DNA of 64,000 nucleotides from positions 90,168,871-90,232,870 of the forward strand of contig CM051455.1 of the NCBI GenBank assembly GCA_028274465.1. The letters are read 5' to 3'. How positions within the stretch are numbered: the stretch's first letter is position 1; each line of letters begins with the position of its first letter. Of the stretch, positions 20,564 to 32,429 are shown piece after piece. Both the position numbers and the translations under genes were made by a program. The notes under the pieces are model-generated. The model ran no database searches and was not told the DNA's origin. It saw nothing but the letters and a program-made list of their open reading frames with translations. The DNA is from Plantago ovata (taxonomy: Eukaryota > Streptophyta > Magnoliopsida > Lamiales > Plantaginaceae).

Positions 20564-21963
20564 TGATGATGTCGTTTTTCACCAATTAAATTTATTTAAA
20601 AGCCTAAGAACACTTATCACTACACAAACTAGAGTGCAATGGCAAGTTGTCCCCGAGTGTCGTTCTCTCGGGACCTAACGTGGCTTTGCTTGAGGTTTTT
20701 GCTAGTAATTTCAGTCAACGAGTTCAAATGTTTAGAATCGTTTCCTTTGAACAAAGCAACGAGAAATCAGATTGTTGTAATCAAGTTTGGAAAACGGTTG
20801 GTGGTAGAAATCAATACACATGCATGGGTTACGAATATGCTCACAAGTTCAGTGCGTAAAATCTTCGATCAAGTATGCTAAGCAACTCGTCTAGGTAACT
20901 TTAAGACACACATCATAAAAGACAACTATCAATACTTTAGAGGTGCTTGTCACCAACACCATTTATCTAGCATGCTGCAAATCTCTAACATACAATCCTA
21001 TAGCTTTCACTGACCAAGAGTTTGTCACTATACTCAATTCGAATATATTTTATAGGCAACTAAGAATCATATGAAGGAATTTGCAGCAAGATTGAATCAC
21101 AATCTCATGTAAGCATAAACATAACCCATAGCATGCATATTCTACATTCTACCACCAACACAAAAGATTTAGCTACTCATATTCATCAACATAGACATCA
21201 ATTCATATGAATAATAATCAGAATACATCATATCAAACTACAAGACAAGAGAGTGATACAAGTTACCACCAAAGCTGTCATTAATCGGTGGAAATCAAAG
21301 AAAACCTCTCCGTAGATGATTACAAAGGATGAATTCCAATCAAAACCTTGAATCCCAAGCTAAAATACAATGTAATCTGAGTTTTCTCTGAGTTTTGGGG
21401 CTTAGGAGCTCTCCAAAACGAAGTTACAGTTCAAAAGATATTCAAAAAATGACCAAAGATCAGATCTAAGAAGGAAAATCCGAAAACGTAACCGCTGCCA
21501 AGCGGACCGCTTGGAGAAGCCAAGCGGAGCGCTTGGCAAGCGAAGCGCTTTGGCACTCCAAGCGCTTCGCTTGGCTTCTGTGCCAAAGCTCCTGGAAATT
21601 GAAGCGGAGCGCTTCACTATTCCAGGCGCTTAGCTTGGCTCCTGGGCAGATTTTTGTCTTCAAACACAATCTTTTTGCCCTCGCATGGCCTCTCGGGTGC
21701 CTTGGCCTCATCCTTCTCGATGCTTATTGATGCTCAAACACTTACGAACAAGCCACGGAGATTGGGGAACTTCAACGGGGCCATCTTTTCCATCAAAAAG
21801 GCTCGTTTTTAGCTCCAAAAACGCCGTTTCGTACCTAAGTGCCTGAAAATGCAGAAAACACAAAACGTGACACTATTCTACAAAACTAACCAAAAAACAA
21901 GGCTAGAAGATAGCAAAAGAAGGTAAAAAAGACAAGATGAACGCGTCAAAAATACGTTCATCA
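20564..21963 (-). repeat. 5' LTR of element B
   Basis: A 1400-bp LTR ending next to the CTATT target repeat. It contains a palindrome array (21493-21640) with one more 17-bp unit than the 3' LTR. Confidence 0.9.
21493..21640. repeat. palindrome array in LTR of element B
   Basis: A row of AAGCGnnnCGCTT palindromes (for example CCAAGCGGACCGCTTGG). The matching array in the other LTR is at about 5265-5390 and lacks one unit, so the array changed after insertion. Confidence 0.8.
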
Positions 21964-22029
21964 CTATTCACCCCCCCCCCTAGTCTTTTCTTATTGTTTA
22001 AAGCGACCAACAAGGGGTAATTCAGTCAT

Positions 22030-22898
22030 AGAAGAAAATAAGAAAGAAAACGAAAATGAGAAGAGGATTCCAATTTACCTTCGACGAACTGGAAATGGGT
22101 GAGATGCGATTCAAATGGAAGCAAAGGAAATTAAAAAAATCAAGATTCAATTCGCTTTAAATCAACGAACCCAAAACGGGATTGAACCAAGACTTACCGG
22201 AGGGAAATTGGAACCGGGATCGAGCAACGAACGGGACGATACCGGATCGAATCAAACGGGAATGAACGGGAACAGAGTCGGGCCGGAACTGAAACAGAGC
22301 AAACTCGAATCAGGCGGGACAGGCAGGGCAGAACTGTGGCGGCGCATGACGGAGAGCACAGAACCCCGGTTGATGATGTGATGACGGGAGATTTGGGTTT
22401 GATGATGTTGGTTAAGGTGATGATGATTCTCGGTTGATGTTGATGATAGATGATAGCAATGGGAAGATGATGATTTGATGATGATGGAGATGATGGGATG
22501 AGGATAAAAATGGAGTTTGGTGAAGATGATGGAGTCGGGTGAGAGAGAGAGAGAGAGGCAGAGAACTTCTTTCTTTCTTTTTTTTTGTGGGAGGCGTGGA
22601 GTAGAGGAGAATGAGGAGTTATGGGAGTTGTTAGGTTTAGGGTTTTGGAAGAGTTGGGCCATCAGATGGGCTTTAGCAGATTGGGCCACACGAAATTGGG
22701 CCAAGAGGATGACACACAGTCAGGATGCTAGCTGGCCCAAGGACGGATTTAGACGAATTGCTATTACGCGAACTTTCTAAAAACGAATTTGATTGCGCGG
22801 AAAAGAAATTAAATAATTACCAAATAAAATTAAATACTCAGGTAATTAATTAATTAAAATAATTAAAAATAAATAAATAGAACATACGGGATGTTACA
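22030..22898 (-). repeat. partial LTR of a Tekay-like chromovirus
   Basis: On the minus strand it starts TGTAACATCCCG at 22898, then runs through an A/T-rich stretch of AATTATTT words, a GGCCCAA-rich part, a telobox-like CCCTAAAC, a CT-rich tract and a CCG-rich stretch. This is the same order as the LTR at 58560-61010 (TGTAACACCCCG...), but the sequence is clearly diverged. It appears truncated on the left, near the element B insertion site. Antisense ORFs in it (22115-22381, 22517-22780) look spurious. Confidence 0.6.
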
Positions 22899-23049
22899 CT
22901 GTTGATGAGCCATCTTGGAGATTCCATTGAAGGAGATTTCTTTGAAAAAGAGGAAGAGATCCAGTTACTAGACGAAGAAATTGCAAGTCTCTGTCGGGAG
23001 ATTGACGAACAGATAGGTGGTGAATTTGCATCTCTGCTGGAAGACACGT
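22899..23049 (+). other. exon-like sequence of unknown origin
   Basis: A short open frame starting at the ATG near 22904 encodes about 48 acidic, glutamate-rich residues with coiled-coil character (EKEEEIQLLDEEIASL). It runs into GAAGACAC/GTAAGTG, a consensus-like 5' splice donor, at about 23048. It is preceded at once by the LTR edge at 22898. It may be an exon fragment of a host gene or of a gene carried by a transposon. I do not recognise the protein. Confidence 0.35.
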
Positions 23050-23439
23050 AAGTGATCATCTTCTAGCTTAATAAACGTAATATAGTCATATCAGTTTAGT
23101 GAGAAATAAAATTTTCAAATTTCCGCTGCTTAGCCTTTGAGGCAAATTTTCTCACATTTACTAACAACAATGCAGAAATATACTACACAAACTTAGAACC
23201 ATGCATAACAACAAGGATTAAAAGTATCCAGGAGCTTACGAAATTGTTGTTAAGGTTCGATTTCTTCAATTATTTCCACATCTCAAATTGAATTTCACAA
23301 GTATCTGAAGCTGAACGTTTGATCGATCAACAAATTGGAACGTAAATCAATCGAAATTTAGGAAAACAAAGAAGAATCGTCAAAATACGCAAAAACACAC
23401 ACTAAAACATTGTAAATATGCGCAAAAAAAAAAGAAGAG

Positions 23440-24230
23440 AAAATCGATGTTGAATTAACATCACGTCAATAGAAACCATAACATGTTACATTAAAAATCA
23501 TAACATGGCATTATCAAAAGAAACAAATGCAGAGATATACTAGACAAACTGAAAATGTTATAACAACGTCGGTTAAAACTGTAACATGTCATAGCAAAAA
23601 CCATAACATGGCGTTATCCAATGAAAAAAAAATAGAGACATACTAGACAAACCAAAAATATTATAACAACGTCAATTAAAACCATAACACGTCATATTAA
23701 AAACCATAGCACGGTGTTATCAAATGAAAATATGCACTAACATACTAGACAAACTAAACATATTATAACAATGTCGATTAAAACCATAACAGGGAGAGCT
23801 TAAGTCTGTAACATGTATTCTAGTTAGAAACAATAACAATCAGATTACCGTAGAAACTGCAATTAACTATATGTCCATACCAACCACTCTTAAAAGTATA
23901 CTACGCAAATAATAAAACTATAACAGGATATGATTCAATGAATAAATGCAGCAACATAGTAGATAAATTAAAAACCAGCAATAACAAGGCTTAATAGTAT
24001 ACTATACCGATTAAAAACCATAATACTGAGTTATCAAACCAAAAATAATTTGTAAATATAGTAGACAAATTAAAACCATCAACAACATGGCTTAAAAATA
24101 CTATAACAACGGCGATTAAAAGTATACCATAGTGTCTAAGAAACCATAACATGGCGTCATCAAATAAAAATATGGAGAGACATAATACGTAAACTTGAAA
24201 CTATAACATGAAAGGCTTAAAAGTACAGAG
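23440..24230. repeat. degenerate minisatellite (CATAACATGG words)
   Basis: Units of very roughly 115-130 bp repeat with variation. Recurrent words are ACCATAACATGGCGTTATC, ACATACTAGACAAACT and TATAACAACGTCGATTAAAA. The array is flanked by a diverged direct repeat of about 60 bp (near 23235-23295 and 24235-24290, both containing TTGTTGTTA-GG and TTTCTTCAAT). No coding sequence seen. Confidence 0.7.
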
Positions 24231-24917
24231 AAACTTACGAATTTGTTGTTAGGGTTGAATTTCTTCAATAATTTTCAGATCTGAGAAGCTTCCTTCTCCA
24301 GTAATTTCAGAGCTAAGAAGCTTCCTTCTCCAATATCATCGTTTTTGTGATTCGAGTACTTTACAGTTGAATCGAATTGTTTCGAATAATAAATCCATTG
24401 AAAAATCAGGAAAACAACAATCTATCAGAAAATCATACCTAAATTAGAAAAAATGAGCTGAATCGGACTGTGAAATCATTGAAAAAGCATGAAGCATGAA
24501 GAGATTAGAAAAACAGATCGAAATCATGATATTTGACATTAAAAATCAGAGAATTATTCGTGTTTTTTACCTGATTAACGTCCATCAGAGCGGATCGGAG
24601 GTTTTCCTGATGAAATTCATTGGAAACTAGCTTCAATCGGCGAGAGGATTCGATAGGGGAGAAAACACATAGTTTTCACGTTGGACTGTGTATTTTCTTT
24701 TGTTTCCTTTTTTTCGCTGATTTTGGCTCTTTATACAGTGCACCGGTTTTTTTAATTGCAGAGAAAACCACGAAAACCGCTTAGCGATTTTGGTTTCTGA
24801 TTTTTGCAATAAAACCAGGCCTTTCCATGTTGGTAGGAAAGGCTTGCCTTACTATATAATTACTCTTAGTTTTATTAAGCCAACATTATTAGCTAAAGCT
24901 AATGTTACGTATGTAGT
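24231..24917. other. AT-rich unassigned DNA left of the copia element
   Basis: No gene recognised. It contains a short direct repeat around AAGCTTCCTTCTCCA (about 24285-24330). At the right end there is an imperfect inverted repeat, AACATTATTAGCT / AGCTAATGTT, near 24885-24907. It might be part of an older transposon or the 5' flank of a lost gene. Confidence 0.35.
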
Positions 24918-27024
24918 TGTAAGAAAATACGGTCAGAGTTACCCCTAGGGTACGCAGGGGAATTTCAAAAATTTTCTTAACATGCAGGTTAATTGATTAT
25001 GTATATGTCGTATATATTTAAACACGTCAATTAGAAGACTAACCTTACTTCCAAAGCAAGCACAACTTCCAAGTCTTTGTAATAATCCGGTGTATCTTCT
25101 CCTTCGTCGAAGTCGAAGATATCTGCAATACTTTGATTATCTGCAAGACAATAAAAGTTAATTTCCAGCTCCTAGAACCTCAACCTTGGTATCCACGGAT
25201 GAACAGCCTATCAGAAAGAATGCTAGGATATTTTTTGTGTGGCCAAGAAGATGGGGCGGCGATTCCTCCGGTAGGTGGCGCGCGCGTGGCTTAGGTGAGG
25301 TAGGGGAGAGCTTTTGTTTTCTCTAAGAAAGGTAGAATAATTCTCTAAGAATTTGATTCTTCAACTGTGTGAAAATCTATGTCAAAAGCTCTCTAATAGT
25401 CTACTATATATAGTAGTCAATAGAAGCCTAAAGCATAAGCAATTAGACTTCATAAAGGAATAAGAATCTAATTCTTATCGCACTAGGAAACCAATTTCAA
25501 GTCTAGATTCATTCCCAATCAAATTAAAACTCAATCAGGAAAATCTAACTTATCCCTTAGACTTCTAATAGAGGAAGGAGTCGAACTCCTTCCCCTACTC
25601 CATCTCGCGCGCGCGTGCGCGTCCTAAGGGTGATAGGTGGGTCCCGGTTTTGGGACCCACTTATAGTTCAAAGGCAATTCAAACTCCAAGTAGATTTTTC
25701 CCATGTGTATATATTAATTCTAAATTAACACATACTTTCAAATCAAACCTCTGTTATATTTCTAAAATATAATCTTTAATTGTATTTACATAAAATACAA
25801 TTAATTAGCCAATTCAATTAATAATTTCAAATCATCAATTGAGCCACTAAATATTATAATTAATTCTAAATTAATTATAATCCATCAATCATAATTAATT
25901 CCAAATTAATTTCGATTCCATCTTCAAGGATATTCGGATAAGCTGAATCACCACATAGTGTGACCCATAGGGCCTCATTGTATTAAGCAAGTCCTAGACT
26001 AGGCAAAATGGAATTCCTAGACGGTTCCATTTGCAATATTAAGACATGAGGAAGTTTGAGAGGTTTCTCAAAGCAAACCCTTTCGTTGCGAAGTCTGTTG
26101 CGCTCAACACGGCGATGGTAACGTCCCTTCATTTGACTTGCTCGAATGTATCAAGGATCGATGAAGTGTCTATCCCAATAATACATCTACGGGCGTCTTC
26201 AGTGAGTTGCATGGTGAATCCAATATCTATTATGACCATCATAATAATATTGATACGCTGGCCAGCGGTTTTACCAATCACAACTATGAACGACTATGAG
26301 CAGTGCTCTCCTGTGCTACACTTGAGAGATGAATCCTTCACAAAATCACTTATCATCCCCATTTGTATGTACCCATAATCCTGGATCGTGTCTTAGGTCA
26401 ACTGCTTATTCAGAGCTGACATCGACGGGTCCACCAAGGATATGGGGCAACAAATGTGATGATAAAGTCCTGTAAGTCCAAAGGACGACTGACATCACTT
26501 CGACAACTTACCGGTTCCCATAGACACTTCGGTGTAGAGTATACATTGATGGGAGTGTCCGGTGGGTACTTCCATTGTTCGGTAATCGCCCATCGAACAA
26601 CTATGCGCAGTTATGGGAACGTTTCTTGATTGTCCAACAATCCGTTCCGTGACCGTGGGATCGGCTCACACTTGCTCCAACAAGTATAACCTCCACGCAT
26701 ACTAGTCTCATCTGGTTCATTCAGACCCCTACATCCGAGATGAACCTCGACTAGGGAGAGTTTGGGATAGATGATAACTCACACAACTCCCACTATCTGT
26801 GTGATCGATCATCTATCCGAGGGGACATGTTTAATATCAATACAGACAGAAATAGAGATATGACATGATGCATGCCTGGTGTAATATAAATATGAAAGCG
26901 ATACTCAATAGTCAATCAACAAACATATATTATATTACGTTGACCTGTGTAATAGTACATATATGCCCTCTATAAGGGCTACATGCCCTTAATAAGGACT
27001 GTCTCTAGGACATATACACTATCA
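24918..27024 (-). repeat. 3' LTR of element D
   Basis: A 2107-bp LTR, TGATAGTG ... CTTACA on the minus strand. It matches the 5' LTR throughout with scattered substitutions and small indels. ORFs on its plus strand (26046-26378, with counterpart 33569-33868) are antisense and probably spurious. A TATA-like TACTATATATAGTA lies near 25403. Confidence 0.9.
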
Positions 27025-27034
27025 ATCTCCCACT
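27025..27034 (-). promoter_or_regulatory. polypurine tract of element D
   Basis: The minus strand reads AGTGGGAGATT directly before the TGATAGTG start of the 3' LTR. Confidence 0.7.
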
Positions 27035-27049
27035 TGGACTAGAGCCAGT

Positions 27050-28861
27050 CACCTTTATGCCTAATACCCAGATTAGCATAATGTCTTAAGTGGACTTCCA
27101 CTGATAAGACCTTGGTGAAAGGATCTGCTACGTTGTCCGTGGTAGAGACACGTTGCTTAGAACTCTTCCAACAGATAGCTCATCCGCTCAATTTGAATAC
27201 GTATCCTGTCTGTGACTTAAAGTCATCAGGATCTGATTCAAATCCAGCGTCGACATAACCAGACATCTTTAATTCTGGTTCTCCACCAAACACCAAGAAC
27301 ATCTCTTTAGTCCGTCGAAGGTACTTAAGAATGTTCTTTACAGCAGTCCAGTGAGGTACTCCTGGATTCTGTTGGTGTCGACAAGTGACACTAAGCGCAT
27401 ATGCCACATCGGGCCTTGTGCAATTCATTGCATACATTATAGACCCTACTGCCGAAGCATAGGGCGCACGACTCATTGCATTTCTTTCTTCATCAGTTTT
27501 AGGACTATCCTTAACTGATAAGACAATCCCATGCCTAGCTGGGAGAAAGCCTCTCTTTGAGTCGTCCATCTTATAACGCTTCAGTATTTTGTCGATGTAG
27601 GTGGACTGTGTCAATCCTAACATCCTCTTGGATCTATCTCTATAGATCTTGATCCCCAGGATGTAGTTCGCTTCACCCAAGTCCTTCATCGAGAAGGTAC
27701 TTGATAACCAAACTTTAGTCCCTTCTAGCATAGAGACATTATTCCCATGATCAAAATGTCATCAACATAGATGATCATGAAAACGACTCCCTTGCCGCTG
27801 TGCCTAGTGTAGACACAGGGATCTTCCTTGCTTCTGATGAAGTCAAACGATTTGACAGCTTCATCAAAGCGGATATTCCAGCTCCTAGACGCTTGCTTTA
27901 GCTCATAGATGGATCTTTGTAATTTGCATACAGCAGTCGGCCTGGTTTTACTAATAAAACCTTTCGGCTGTACCACATAGACCTCTTTCTCAACGTTGCC
28001 ATTGAGGAAGGCAGTCTTTACATCAATCTGCCAGATCTCATAATCTTAGTAGGCAGCTATCGCAAGTAGAATTCGAATGGACTTCAATTTTGCTACCAGT
28101 GAAAAGGTTTCATCGTAATCGATGCCATACCTTTGCGTGTAGCCTTTCGCCAGAAGTCTAGCCTTGTGCGTTTGTACCTTGCCATCGGCATCTGTCTTTC
28201 GTTTAAAGACCCACTTGCACCTAATAGGTCTAACCTCTTGGGGCAAGTCTACCAAGTTCCAAACTTGGTTCAGATACATGGAGTCCATTTCCAATTCCAT
28301 GGCCTCTTGCCATTTGTCTGAGTCAATATCAATTATTGCCTCTTTGTAGGTCTCGGGATCTTCCCGATCTGATAAGCCGACATCAAGTTCACTGATGTCT
28401 TCTATCATAAAGCTTTGCTTCTGAGGTCCTCTTAGGATCCTCTTCGACCTACGGAGCTCGACTGGTTCTGGTGCTTTTCTTTTCTGGCTTCGTGTAACAC
28501 GAACATTATCAGTGGGCACTGATGCAGCCGGCCGCTCCCCGCGACCCTGTTCCCTAGCAGGAGGCTGCTCTTGTGCCACTTGTTGCACAGGTTGATTGGA
28601 AATGGGTTCTATTGGTGTGGTTTCAACTGTTGATCTAAGCACAAGACTCCCACTGACTATGACATGCCTAGCAAGTGTCATATCATTACCCTTGTCTGCT
28701 TCGAAAGCTCCCACTGAACTTGAGTCCAAATCAGAAGATTTAGAGAACTCATGTTCGCGCGTGTCAAAGTCTTGAATTTCTTCAAGTTCTATCATGTCAT
28801 CTAACCTCTCTTCTTCGAGGTATTCTACTTCTAAAAACTTAACGTTTCTAGATACTATCAC
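27050..28861 (-). pseudogene. copia reverse transcriptase and RNase H remnant, element D
   Basis: Reading 28861 to 28046 gives a charged linker rich in R/K (SQKRKAPEPVELRRSKR), then the start of reverse transcriptase (WKWVF-like CKWVFKRK, ARLLAKGYTQ, DYDETF). A stop follows LLAIAAY. Text continues in 27976-27725 with the catalytic YVDDILIMG and in 27731-27180 with KDLGEANYILGIKI. RNase H begins (SGYVDAGFESD), but most of its core, including the AEAEY-type motif, is deleted: near 27150-27180 the WKSSKQ text joins directly to the DNVADP end. It is nonfunctional. Confidence 0.85.
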
Positions 28862-28899
28862 CTTGTGATTTTCAGTATGATAGAATTCATAGCCTCTCG

Positions 28900-29959
28900 T
28901 CTAACGAGGATAGCCTATGAAATATACTTTGACACCCTTGGCATCTAACTTATCAGTGAGCATCAGTTTGACTATCGCAGGACAGCCCCAAGGTCTAAGA
29001 TAGCCCAGTGAGGGCTTCTTTCCTTTCCATAACAGGAGTTTTCTCCACTGATTTAGATGGTACACGGTTCAGAATGTAGATTGCAGTTTGTAGTGCATAT
29101 CCCCTTAGATTTTTGAAAGAGTCGAGAATCCAATCATTGATCTCACCATGTCTAACAGGGTTTGATTCCTTCTCTCAGACACACCATTCAATTGTGATGT
29201 TCCAGGAGGGTCCATTGCGATTGAATTCCATTTTCCTTCAAGTAGTCGATAAATTCTTCACTAAGGTATTCACCTCCTCGATCTGATCGAAGAGTGACTA
29301 TCCTTAGGTTCAATTCATTCTCGACCTCATTCCTAAACTCCTTGAATTTCCCAAAGGTCTCGGATTTATTCTTCATAAGATAAATATATCCATACCTTGA
29401 GAAATCGTCAGTAAAGGTAACGAAGTAAGGATAACCCCCACGCGCATGGACTTTAAAAGGTCCACATACATCGGTATGTATGAGCTCTAAGCAGCGAGTG
29501 GCACGAACACCTTGTCCAGCAAAAGATTTGTTCGTCATCTTACCTTAACACATGATTCGCATGTACCATATGATTCAAATCAAATGGTTCTAGGTAGTGC
29601 AACTTCCTTAGTCATTGAATCCATGTTTCATTGATATGCCCTAGCCGACAATGACATAGATAAGATGGATTATTCTTCCTACTTGAAGACGGTTCTTTGT
29701 TATGTATTTGAAATAAAGGTAGACTATTGTGCAAAATATATAAACCATTCACTAAGCGAGTCTTTCCCATGATACTGGTCATTTAATGAAAAATAATAAG
29801 TATTATTGGGAAAACCCAAATTGTCCAACAATGGAATGGAAATAATATTTCTGACAATGGATGGAACAAAATAAACGTTATCAAGTTCTAAACATTGTCC
29901 TGATGGTAAATCTATCTTGCAGCGTCCAACGCGTTTGGCTTCGACTGGATTGTCGTTCC
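28900..29959 (-). pseudogene. copia integrase remnant, element D
   Basis: The best open part (29538-29188) has the integrase start GKMTNK, the first catalytic region HTDVCGPF and the second, RSDRGGEY. The third (SERRNQT) follows in another frame, near 29160-29190. The zinc-binding part upstream (29540-29720) is degenerate with a stop. Below 29188 the text NRVPSK and similar is readable across frames. Confidence 0.75.
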
Positions 29960-30942
29960 CAACATGCAAGTCGATTTCACCTTGTTTGACTAGCCTGTGT
30001 TCAATGGGCCCTTGCACATTATTACAAATGTGCGAGCCACAGGTTGTATCTAATACCCAACCATTGGAGTCAAAAGTAGTCATGTTCATTTCAATAACAA
30101 ACATACCTGAGCTAGAAGCCTGTGGCTTCTTAGCTTGATCTGCCCTTAACTTAGGGCAATCTTTCTTCCAATGTCCTTTCTGCTCACAGAAAAGACATTC
30201 ATCTGTGCGTACCGTTCCGCTTCTTTTGAAGAACTTCCTTTTCTGGTTCAGACGCTTAGGCTTATCACTCGAAGTGTTAGCCTTGGCTCCCGACTTTCCC
30301 TTACCCTTAGCACCTTTGTTTCTCGGGTTTCGATTAGACGGTTGCCCAACAACCATGATCGACTTTTCCTTCTTAGGAAGGGTTTGATCATATGTCTTCA
30401 GCAGATTATGTAGTTCGGGCAGTGTTACGTCCTTCGCATTCATGGTGGTTAACGATGAACTGCGAATACGAACTCGGCAATGATTGAAGGACAAAGATCA
30501 CCATGATCTTATTCTCATCTTGAGAACATGTTCAGACATGTTCCCTCCTTCATTGAGCTTGCATCTGTGTATTTCTTTGATCAAATTAAATTCAGCACTT
30601 CTAGCTGGCGTCTTAAAGACCGACTCAAGATGCTTCAGTATCTCATACGGCAACATGCTTTCATGTTGCCTCTGCAGCTCATTGCTCATTGCCGCCAGCA
30701 TAATTCACTGAGCGGATCTAGCATCCTTATGATGCTTATCAGACTTTGCCTTGTTGGCTTGATTCCAAATCAGCAACTTGATAGGCAGTCTGATTCTCGG
30801 GACACACGGGATTAGCCTCGTCCAAGACGTACTCAATCGTTTCGTACCTCAACACCAAACATATATTACGGATCCAATCTAGGAAGTTTGGTCCGGTCAA
30901 AATTTGCTTCTCTAAGACAGCACGGAGCGAGATACTCGCCAT
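29724..30942 (-). pseudogene. copia gag and protease, element D
   Basis: Gag starts at 30942 (MASISLRAVLEKQILTGPN, typical of copia gag) and is broken into three frames (30942-30739, 30701-30498, 30494-29724). The zinc knuckle is CLFCEQKGHWKKDC. The protease active site reads LDTTCGSHIC where copia proteases have DTG, so the third catalytic-loop residue is changed (Gly to Thr). The start is supported by its position just after the leader. Confidence 0.85.
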
Positions 30943-32429
30943 TTTGGTTCTCTAGGAGAAATAATATAGAACGAAAATAATAAATCAACTATTGAAATAC
31001 TATTTCTAAATACACAGTCAACATAACTAAACAACAAGGTCTTTTAGCTGTTTAGCTCCCACTATTTTCACATATGCTTGCCCCCAAAACAAACATACGG
31101 GTAATGTCCAACAAGTTACCGTAGTGACCAAGATCAAAATCCATACTATGCTATACTCCAACGGGGGCTGGTCGCATAGCATAATATGACCGGTAGGACT
31201 ATCCAATTGCGTCATGCAACTCTTGGTTGTTTAAATCTAATTTAACCCGATGCTCTACATATTGTACCAATCGAGGTCGCTAAATACAATATGCAGTAAG
31301 TTATAACCATAGGCTTACTCTAATCTGACGATCACTGCGAGTCTGTAAGACGAGGTCGCCAATACAAGAAAACGCAATGAAAGTTCAGAATTAAAGCACC
31401 CTATGGAAAGCATCTCAGAAATACATACATATATATATTTCTGTAGTTATATTGGTTGGGGCTTGTTGCTTGAGGGTTGTTATCAGTCATCTACAAACAA
31501 ATAAGGGCGCCGCCTACCCATTATGCATGAGCGGTCTACACGTAATGGATGCCGCCTATCCATTCTAGTTCTAAACGCGGTCAAGCATATAATGGGTGCT
31601 GCCTACCCATACATAAAATATGCGGTTCGACATATAAGAGGGCGCCGCCTACCCTCGCATGCATAGCGGTCGGACGGAAATTAAAATACTTGGTATTTAA
31701 ACATGCATTGTCAAAAAATAGCATATCGAGCAAACAAAACAAGTAGTATCCTATGTGGATGCCAAATGACTTCATAATTTCATTATGAAAATTATAATTC
31801 CATACTTATAATCTCTATGAAATAATTGAAAATTTGGACTAGATTGAAAAATCGAAAATTGTATTGACCAAGTAGCAATTTTCGAGAACCCGAAGGACTT
31901 AATTGTAATTTTTGAAACCTTGGAGGTGTTAAATCTAAAATTCAAAAGTAGAAGGACTAATTTGCAATAAATAATAAATTGATAAATTACAAATAACCCC
32001 TTTAACTTTATACTAATTAAATTTACCCCTCCAGTTAAAAACAATTACAATTAAATCATATTTATATTCCAAATATAAAATTCATTCCTCAAAATTTTCA
32101 AAAATTCAATTTTGGGTCCAACCCGAAAAATATATATATATTAATATATGGGACGGGACCTAGTCCCGTCCCCTACCGTGCCTGCGGCCGCGGGGGCCCG
32201 GGCGCCTGCGGCTGCAGGCGCGGGGCGTTGGCGGCACGCCGGCGCACACAGGCGGCCCGGTCAATATATATAATATTTTTGTTATTTTTTTTTTTTTTGA
32301 AAAATATAAATTCTAAATTTATATAAAAAACAAAATTTTTGAAAATCGAATTAATCATAGAATCAATTGCATCCACATAAACTACAAAAGCATACAATAT
32401 ATATACGTATATACGTAATCAATGAACTT
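30943..32429 (-). other. long leader of element D
   Basis: About 1.49 kb lies between the primer site and gag. It contains four stem-loops with a common loop (31505-31656), an AT-rich part (31680-32140), a GC-rich stretch (32160-32265) and an A/T run. No ORF resembles a protein. Such a long leader would have room for packaging and translation signals. Confidence 0.6.
31505..31670 (-). repeat. four covarying stem-loops with shared loop
   Basis: Plus-strand positions: stems at 31505-31519 (GGG/CCC), 31544-31564 (AATGGAT/ATCCATT), 31592-31610 (ATGGGT/ACCCAT) and 31638-31656 (GAGGG/CCCTC). The loop is GCCGCCT in three and GCTGCCT in one. Each is followed 10-13 bases later by GCGGT (31531, 31577, 31622, 31666). 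The stems differ but stay paired. On the sense strand the loop is AGGCGGC. Confidence 0.75.

Larger units (their letters stand above)
4329..21963 (-). mobile_element. Athila-like element B, split by element C
   Basis: A minus-strand LTR element bounded by LTRs 20564-21963 (5') and 4329-5711 (3'), flanked by the 5-bp target duplication CTATT (4324-4328 and 21964-21968). It has a tRNA-Asp type primer site, a gag-pro gene and one extra ORF (7701-8666). I find no reverse transcriptase, RNase H or integrase. Without element C and its target repeat it is about 9.36 kb. It looks like a non-autonomous element that depends on enzymes supplied by relatives. Confidence 0.9.

Noticed and set aside
26046..26378. 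ORF of 110 codons on the plus strand, repeated at 33569-33868
   Set aside because: It lies antisense within both LTRs of element D and is duplicated only because the LTRs are. No known motif, and the sense strand explains the conservation.
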